Shown here: positions 18,748 through 23,860 of the stretch, one piece after another
Position numbering within the stretch: position 1 is the stretch's first letter
How the letters are laid out: each line of letters opens with the position of its first letter
Source of the DNA: Thermococcaceae archaeon
Lineage (GTDB): Archaea; Methanobacteriota_B; Thermococci; Thermococcales; Thermococcaceae
Direction: 5' to 3'
NCBI GenBank assembly: GCA_027064745.1
Contig: JAMOPD010000006.1
Span: 1-23,860 of the forward strand
Length of the DNA: 23,860 nt
Made by a program: the position numbers and the translations under genes
Notes under the pieces: generated by a model
What the model was told of the DNA's origin: nothing
Databases searched by the model: none
The model's input: only the letters and a program-made list of their open reading frames with translations

Positions 18748-21399
18748 ATGAAAATTGAAAAAATTCTCATCAGGGATTTTCGCTCTCATGAATATACAAA
18801 GGTGAGCTTTACCGAGGGGATAAATCTCCTGATCGGCCAGAATGGGAGTGGCAAGAGCTCTCTCCTTGATGCGATTCTCGTAGGTTTCTACTGGCCCACA
18901 AGACCCAAAGACCTTAAAAAAGACAGCTTCCTGCGCGTCGGTGGAAAGAGCAGTGAAATTACAATTTTCTTTGAGAAGGACGGTGTAAAGTACCAGATAC
19001 ACCGCAACATAACCCGGGGTTTGGCGCATGTGAAATACCTGGAAAACGGGAAATGGAACACGCTTGAGATAAACCAGAAAAAAGTCAGGGACTGGATAGA
19101 GAAGATGATACCCTATGATGTGTTCGTCAATGCCATCTACATAAGACAAGGCGAGATAGATGCCATTCTTGAGAGCGATGAAAGTAGAGAGAAGATAGTA
19201 AGGAAGGTTCTTGGGCTGGATAAATATGAAAATGCATACAAAAATCTCCTCGAAGTTAGAAAAACAATTGAGAGCCAGATAAGAGGAATTGAAGCATATC
19301 TGGAATCAATGAAGAATATAGATAGCATGATAAACGAGGCCGAGAAAAACCTTAGGGACACCATTAAAGCCCTCAATGAGATTTCTCCAAAAATCCCACA
19401 ACTGAGAAAGGAAGTTCAGGGAATAGAGGAAGAGCTGAAGGAGCTGGATAGTCTCGCCGATGAAATCACCAAACTCACGTCTCTTGAGAAAGAGAAAGAG
19501 GGCACTCTAAAGGAAATTCAGGCACAGATAAAGGGTTTGATATCCTCGCTGGAGGAGAGAAGGAAAAGGATTGAAGAGTTTGAGCACAGAGAGAAAGAGC
19601 TTAAAAAGATAGAACCCCAAGCGAAGGAATACACTCGGCTGGTCAGATTTTATGAAGAGTTTAGAGAAAAGAAAGAAAAATCCGAAAAGATTATCCAAGG
19701 ATACGAAGGGCAGATTCAGGGTTTTGAAGAGCGCATAAAGGAGCTGGAGAAAAAAGAGGATGAAATCAATAAGCTGGATAAGAAAATCCAGAGGATTGAG
19801 AGGGAAATTGAAAAGCTAAAGACAGCGATGGAGGAATACAACGAAGCTTTGAGAATCCAGAACAGTCTCAAATCACTAGAAGAAAGAAGTAAGATGAACC
19901 AGGGAGAAATTGAAAGGCTGGAGAAGGAGATTGAAAGCGCAAAGGCACGGAGAGAGAGCATTATCGAAGAGATCAACAGGATAAACGAAAAACAGGGAGA
20001 ACTAAGAAACGCCATCAGGGAAAAGAGCAGAGCGACTCTTGAACTTAAAAAGGCGAGAGGAAAATGCCCTGTATGCGGGGCAAAGCTCACTGAAAAGCAC
20101 AAGAAGAAGCTGCTCGATGAGTACAGTATTGAGCTGAAGAAATATAAGGAAGAGCTCAAAAACCTCGATGGAAAGGAGAAAGAGCTGAGGCGGGAGCTTT
20201 TTGAAGTCGAAAAAACCCTGAAGAGGGAAAAGGAGCTGGTGAAGGAAAAGGAGCTGCTGAAGCAAAAAAAGGAACTCCGAGAAAAGCTGAACAGGTTGAA
20301 CATTAAAGAGCTTGAGAAAAAAGCCCGGAAATATGATGAGCTTTCTCAGGAGAGAGGAAAGCTTCTGGGAGAACTTGGAAAGCTTGGGGAAGAGGTTGAA
20401 AGGAAGGCCGCATTCGAGAAGAAGAAGGAATATCTGAGGAGAAAGGTTGAGGAGCTGAAGAATGAACTCAAGGGTTATGAGAAAAAGCTCGGAGAGCTGG
20501 GATTTGGGGGGATAGAGGAACTCAAGACAAAGGTTGAAGAACTTAAACCGGTTTACGAGCAGTATCTTAAGCTCCTGCCATCCGTAGAGAGGCTACCTGA
20601 GGAAAGGAAAAAGCTGGAGGATGAGGAGGTAAGACTCAAACAACTGCAGAGCGAGAGAAAACAAGTATCACGGGAGCTTGAGGAGATCAGAGAAAAGCTT
20701 GAGTCCGCCCGGAAAAAATACAGCAGAGAGAAGCATGAAGCCCTGAAGAAAATCCGCATAGAGAAGAGAGAAGAGCTCGTGAGGATGAGAGAGGAGCAGA
20801 AGCACCTTGAAGAGAGGAAGAAGGAGCTTATGGAACGCATTGAGGAGCTCAGAAAGGAAAAAGAGAATATAAAGCTCAAGAAGAAGGAGCTTGAGAACCT
20901 AAAAAAGGCAAGAGAGAGGGTTCAGGAGCTCAGAGAGAAGGTCAGGCAGTATAAAAACATCCTTAAGGAAGATTCTCTCGCTAGAGTCGGAGAATATGCG
21001 AGCGAGATTTTCGAAGAGCTGAGCGAGGAGAAATATTCGGGGATAACCGTAAAGGCTCTGGAGAACAAGGTTGTCCTAGGCGTCGTTTATAATGGTGAGG
21101 AAAGGGATCTGTCCTTCCTCAGTGGAGGGGAGAGAATAGCTCTTGGACTGGCGTTCAGGCTTGCCTTATCTTTGTATCTTGCCGGAGAGATGCCCCTGCT
21201 TATAATGGATGAACCAACCCCATACCTCGATGAAGAAAGAAGAAGAAGGCTCGTTGATATAATGGAGCGCTATCTGAGGAAAATTCCCCAAGTCATTATA
21301 GTATCACACGATGAAGAGCTTAAAGATGCTGCTGACAGGGTTGTTAGAGTCAGGCTCGAAAACGGAGTATCAAAGATTGAAGAGGTTGAGGTCTCTTAG
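18748..21399 (+). CDS. rad50: Rad50 ATPase
   Basis: Rad50 is the SMC-like ATPase partner of Mre11 in DNA break repair. The 883 residues run: N-terminal ATPase lobe with Walker A GQNGSGKSS (30-38) and the Q-loop IRQGEIDAIL, a long coiled coil, the zinc hook CPVC (440-443), a returning coiled coil, and the C-terminal lobe with signature FLSGGERIALGLA, Walker B LLIMDEPTPYLDEERR and H-loop VSHDEE. Length and order are normal, and the frame is intact. GAGGTGA overlaps the mre11 stop and is a good ribosome site for the ATG at 18748. Downstream lies the duplicated nurA start. Confidence 0.97.
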   Translation: MKIEKILIRDFRSHEYTKVSFTEGINLLIGQNGSGKSSLLDAILVGFYWPTRPKDLKKDSFLRVGGKSSEITIFFEKDGVKYQIHRNITRGLAHVKYLENGKWNTLEINQKKVRDWIEKMIPYDVFVNAIYIRQGEIDAILESDESREKIVRKVLGLDKYENAYKNLLEVRKTIESQIRGIEAYLESMKNIDSMINEAEKNLRDTIKALNEISPKIPQLRKEVQGIEEELKELDSLADEITKLTSLEKEKEGTLKEIQAQIKGLISSLEERRKRIEEFEHREKELKKIEPQAKEYTRLVRFYEEFREKKEKSEKIIQGYEGQIQGFEERIKELEKKEDEINKLDKKIQRIEREIEKLKTAMEEYNEALRIQNSLKSLEERSKMNQGEIERLEKEIESAKARRESIIEEINRINEKQGELRNAIREKSRATLELKKARGKCPVCGAKLTEKHKKKLLDEYSIELKKYKEELKNLDGKEKELRRELFEVEKTLKREKELVKEKELLKQKKELREKLNRLNIKELEKKARKYDELSQERGKLLGELGKLGEEVERKAAFEKKKEYLRRKVEELKNELKGYEKKLGELGFGGIEELKTKVEELKPVYEQYLKLLPSVERLPEERKKLEDEEVRLKQLQSERKQVSRELEEIREKLESARKKYSREKHEALKKIRIEKREELVRMREEQKHLEERKKELMERIEELRKEKENIKLKKKELENLKKARERVQELREKVRQYKNILKEDSLARVGEYASEIFEELSEEKYSGITVKALENKVVLGVVYNGEERDLSFLSGGERIALGLAFRLALSLYLAGEMPLLIMDEPTPYLDEERRRRLVDIMERYLRKIPQVIIVSHDEELKDAADRVVRVRLENGVSKIEEVEVS

Positions 21400-21408
21400 G
21401 GGGTAGGA

Positions 21409-21558
21409 GTATGTACCGGCTGATTTCAAGGGCACAGGCTGACAGGATCGGAGAGCTGTTAGAGAGGGATTAAATGGGTTAAGAATGGAGGGAAAAGGTA
21501 TGTACCGGCTGATTTCAAGGGCACAGGCTGACAGGATCGGAGAGCTGTTAGAGAGGGA
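21409..21558 (+). repeat. 61-base perfect direct repeat of the nurA 5' end
   Basis: Bases 21409-21469 and 21498-21558 are identical over 61 bases and lie 89 bases apart. Both contain an ATG and the first 19 codons of nurA. The 28-base spacer (21470-21497) matches neither the sequence that follows the repeat in nurA nor the sequence before the first copy, so this is not a simple tandem duplication. The offset of 89 is not a multiple of three. Confidence 0.97.
21411..21473 (+). pseudogene. Truncated duplicate of the nurA start (20-codon minigene)
   Basis: The first repeat copy starts at an ATG with the ribosome site GGGGGTAGGAG placed directly after the rad50 stop. It codes the first 19 residues of NurA, starting [12 protein letters not shown], then Asp and the stop TAA. 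It looks translatable, with a site as good as that of the complete gene. It may be a duplication relic, or it may act as a leader peptide affecting nurA translation. Confidence 0.7.
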
Positions 21559-22804
21559 ACTTGAAGAGGCTGAAAGAGCCCTCAAAGGCAAAATAGAATG
21601 GCGGGAACTTCCAGAAAGGAAACCAAGCAAGGTCTATGCCGTCGACGGAAGCCAGGGAAAGCAGAGACTCAGTGGGACGATAATATACACTGTCTCATCC
21701 TTTGCCTTTGGGAATGGACCAAATGCGAGGATGGTATACACAAATGCTATGCTCTACAATCAGGGCATATCAGACCAGATTATAAGACTTCAGATGGAAA
21801 CCCTTGAAAACAAGATAGGGGCATTGGTTGGCGATGAGCACATGATTCTGATGGATGGAACCCTAACCGGTTCCCTAACTAGGCCTCCTGTCTATCCGGA
21901 AAGCGTCAGGGGAATAACGACTATAAGCGAGACCCTCGGAGATGACAAGCTTGAAGAGCTCGTTGATGACTTTGTCAAAAAACTGGAGGAACATTATGAT
22001 GAACTGTCCCGGCAGCTCGAACGGAAAAGGGAGCTGAGGGAGGGTGTAATTCTGGCAGATGAGGCTCTCGACGATTATGCCGAATACTATAGAGCTATGG
22101 AAAGCAAGCCTGTAACCAACTACGACGGGGTATTCAAGATGCTTAAAGAGGCCGTAAAGGCCGAAAATCCACAGATGGCACTGATGGAAATAGCTGAAAA
22201 GCTCGAAGAGTACGGGGAGGAGAAGAAGCTCTCCATTGAGGATGCGAGGAACTCAATCCATGTCGTTCTTGGCTACCTTGAATACCTCTACTCACTTGAA
22301 AGGCTTCTGCAGAAGGATCTAATCTACATAGCCAAAAGCTTCTACAACCGGAAGATAACGGAGAAACTGGGCATAAAAGCCGTCGATGTCCCGTTCCTTG
22401 ATGCATACCTCAGAAAGGTCTTTGGGGAGGAAAAGCCGGGTTACTACATCATAACGCAAGGCAGCAGAGCCATAAGCCACAGGCTGCCAAAAGCCCTCAA
22501 AAAACACTTCCCACTCGTTGATAGATACATAGCCGAAGGCGTCCCGATGGCATACGTAAGAACCATGAAAGGAGGGGTAATCTACCTTCTCCAGTCAAAC
22601 AGAAAGATTGGTGATGAATTGCTGGCAAGATTACTGTGGCATGAGAGCAACGGCTACATACGGCCTCTCCAAAAAGCGCATGAGGGTGTAAAGATAGAGC
22701 AGAAGCTGTTTAAAGCCGAACTTGAGGCACTTTTAAATCATCTGAGGAGGAAAAATCCTGAACTCAGGGTGTTTCTTAAATATGGAAGATCCCCTCTGGA
22801 GTGA
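21500..22804 (+). CDS. nurA: NurA 5'-3' nuclease
   Basis: NurA is the manganese-dependent nuclease that docks on HerA and degrades the 5' strand during end resection. The protein has 434 residues. The RNase H-like active site is seen as aspartates in VYAVDGSQG and [10 protein letters not shown], with later conserved parts [19 protein letters not shown] and [22 protein letters not shown] near the end. An ATG at 21485 would add MEGKG. GGAGGG at 21488-21493 is the better ribosome site for the ATG at 21500, and the truncated first copy begins at the same codon. The gene closes the herA-mre11-rad50-nurA cluster. Confidence 0.93.
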   Translation: MYRLISRAQADRIGELLERELEEAERALKGKIEWRELPERKPSKVYAVDGSQGKQRLSGTIIYTVSSFAFGNGPNARMVYTNAMLYNQGISDQIIRLQMETLENKIGALVGDEHMILMDGTLTGSLTRPPVYPESVRGITTISETLGDDKLEELVDDFVKKLEEHYDELSRQLERKRELREGVILADEALDDYAEYYRAMESKPVTNYDGVFKMLKEAVKAENPQMALMEIAEKLEEYGEEKKLSIEDARNSIHVVLGYLEYLYSLERLLQKDLIYIAKSFYNRKITEKLGIKAVDVPFLDAYLRKVFGEEKPGYYIITQGSRAISHRLPKALKKHFPLVDRYIAEGVPMAYVRTMKGGVIYLLQSNRKIGDELLARLLWHESNGYIRPLQKAHEGVKIEQKLFKAELEALLNHLRRKNPELRVFLKYGRSPLE

Positions 22805-22810
22805 GGGAAA

Positions 22811-22819
22811 AGTTTAAAC
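22811..22819 (+). promoter_or_regulatory. Promoter of the FecCD-type permease
   Basis: GGGAAA followed by AGTTTAAAC forms a BRE/TATA-like element centred about 26 bases before the ATG at 22842, so the transcript is probably leaderless. This separates the transporter from the nurA cluster. Confidence 0.45.
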
Positions 22820-22841
22820 GATGGACAAATAATCCAAAACC

Positions 22842-23843
22842 ATGAAGCGGGTACTGCCGGCACTAGTGGTGCTTTCAGCCCTCAGCATACTCCTTGGAGT
22901 CTACATCGGCTCCGTGAGTCTTTCATTCAGCAGGATAACGGAGAGTATAGCCCTCGGCATTAAATCAACTCTGGGAATGATAGAAAAGCCCTCAAACGTC
23001 TATTTCACGATAATATGGGAGATAAGGTTTCCAAGGGTTCTGCTGGCCTATCTGGTAGGTCTCAGTTTGGCTTCTGCAGGTGTCGCCTCTCAGGCCCTCT
23101 TCAAGAATCCTTTAGCTGACCCATACATTCTTGGGATAAGTGGAGGCGCCGCCGTTGGAGTGGCTCTCGCAGCCCTCTACTTCCCGCAATATGTAGAAAG
23201 CTCAGCCCTCATCTTTTCTCTCTTTGCTGTATTCCTCGTCTACAACGTCTCCAAAGTGAATGGGCATATACCAGTTGATACTCTTCTCCTAGCGGGAATA
23301 GCTTTCGGGTTTTTAGCTAATGCCGCAACTTCTTACCTGATATACATAAACCCAGAGAACACCCACGCAACATGGCTCTGGCTCATGGGGAGCTTCAATG
23401 GGGCAACCTGGGGAAAAGTTGGGAAGGTTTTCATATCTTCTCTTCTGGGATTTGCATTTCTCTTGTGGAGGTGGAAAGAACTGAACCTCCTTCTCTTCGG
23501 TGAGGAGAGCATTGCTCTCGGGCTTGATCTGGATCTCTACAGGAAGCTCATAATTTTCGTCATTGCTATGATGACGGCTCTGGCAGTCTCAGCATCTGGA
23601 ATAATCGGGTTTATCGGGCTCGTAAGCCCGCACATCATGAGAATGCTGGTGGGACCGAATCATAAAAGGCTCCTGCCAACAGCGGCGCTCTTCGGGGGCT
23701 TTCTGACTGTTTCAGCTGACCTGATAGCAAGAACCATAAACAGGCCTCAAGACATACCAGTAGGGATAATAACCGCGCTCATAGGAGCTCCATTCTTCCT
23801 GTATCTCCTCATGAAGCACAAGAGGGGGGAGCTTTCGTCATGA
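22842..23843 (+). CDS. FecCD/BtuC-family ABC transporter permease
   Basis: This 333-residue membrane protein belongs to the FecCD family, whose members import iron complexes, haem or cobalamin across the cell membrane together with an ATPase and a substrate-binding protein. It has many hydrophobic helices, the family motif NPLADPYILGISGGA after the second or third helix, and the cytoplasmic coupling region GFIGLVSPHIMRMLVGPNHKRLLP near the C-terminus. Length is normal. There is no ribosome site before the ATG, in keeping with a leaderless message. Its stop overlaps the next start as ATGA. The substrate cannot be told from the sequence, and no binding-protein gene is within the window. Confidence 0.93.
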   Translation: MKRVLPALVVLSALSILLGVYIGSVSLSFSRITESIALGIKSTLGMIEKPSNVYFTIIWEIRFPRVLLAYLVGLSLASAGVASQALFKNPLADPYILGISGGAAVGVALAALYFPQYVESSALIFSLFAVFLVYNVSKVNGHIPVDTLLLAGIAFGFLANAATSYLIYINPENTHATWLWLMGSFNGATWGKVGKVFISSLLGFAFLLWRWKELNLLLFGEESIALGLDLDLYRKLIIFVIAMMTALAVSASGIIGFIGLVSPHIMRMLVGPNHKRLLPTAALFGGFLTVSADLIARTINRPQDIPVGIITALIGAPFFLYLLMKHKRGELSS

Positions 23844-23860
23844 GGTTTAATTTGTCAAAC
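23840..23860 (+). CDS. Start of the next gene, probably the transporter ATPase (runs off the right edge)
   Basis: An ATG overlaps the permease stop as ATGA, with GGGGGGAGC ahead of it as ribosome site. Only seven codons (MRFNLSN) are in the window. By operon order it is probably the ATP-binding subunit; that is inference only. Confidence 0.4.

Noticed and set aside
19716..20303. Minus-strand Ser/Phe-rich open frames inside rad50
   Set aside because: Low-complexity Ser/Phe/Leu peptides are the usual antisense reading of Glu/Lys-rich coiled-coil codons.

Overview
The window is a chromosomal segment of a hyperthermophilic euryarchaeon of the order Thermococcales (Thermococcus, Pyrococcus or Palaeococcus). 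The evidence is the gene set: radB, FAU-1, a two-subunit clamp loader with an intein in the small subunit's P-loop, a kbl-type aminotransferase next to it, a short archaeal endA, and the herA-mre11-rad50-nurA cluster. Archaeal TATA boxes lie about 25 bases ahead of inferred starts, and GGTG/GGAGG ribosome sites are common. The species cannot be fixed. The left quarter is AT-rich and the rest is visibly richer in G+C.

Layout. 1-448 (minus): start of a membrane protein running off the left edge, behind an ASCH-domain gene. 449-852: a 400-base gap with a cluster of TCAGG-type repeats and a possible decayed element. 853-2172 (plus): UPF0173 metallo-hydrolase and RadB. 2211-4332 (minus): a winged-helix protein overlapping FAU-1. 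4448-7259 (plus): MoaA, a DUF835 membrane protein, and a Trm5-like methyltransferase homologue whose SAM and catalytic motifs are altered. 7379-11400 (minus): rfcL and the intein-bearing rfcS, divergent from a kbl-type gene (11516-12703). 12775-14265 (minus): two exported proteins of unknown function. 14480-15493 (minus): rimI-endA; endA has markedly higher G+C than rimI. 15725-22804 (plus): herA-mre11-rad50-nurA. 22842 to the right edge (plus): a FecCD-type permease and the first codons of the next gene.

How the genes work together. The window is strong in DNA replication and repair. RfcS and RfcL load the PCNA clamp. HerA-NurA and Mre11-Rad50 resect double-strand breaks, and RadB is a recombinase paralogue. 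The left part concerns RNA (FAU-1, EndA, Trm5-like) and tungsten/molybdenum cofactor synthesis (MoaA).

Most notable observations: (1) a perfect 61-base direct repeat of the 5' end of nurA between rad50 and nurA, creating a 20-codon minigene with its own ribosome site; (2) the Trm5-like protein with degraded SAM and catalytic motifs, overlapping its upstream gene by 65 bases; (3) the full-length intein with an apparently intact homing endonuclease and an HTH-like insert; (4) a heavily sequon-decorated exported protein paired with a cysteine-rich one; (5) the composition of endA; (6) the repeat cluster at 487-625. No tRNA, rRNA or CRISPR array was seen.
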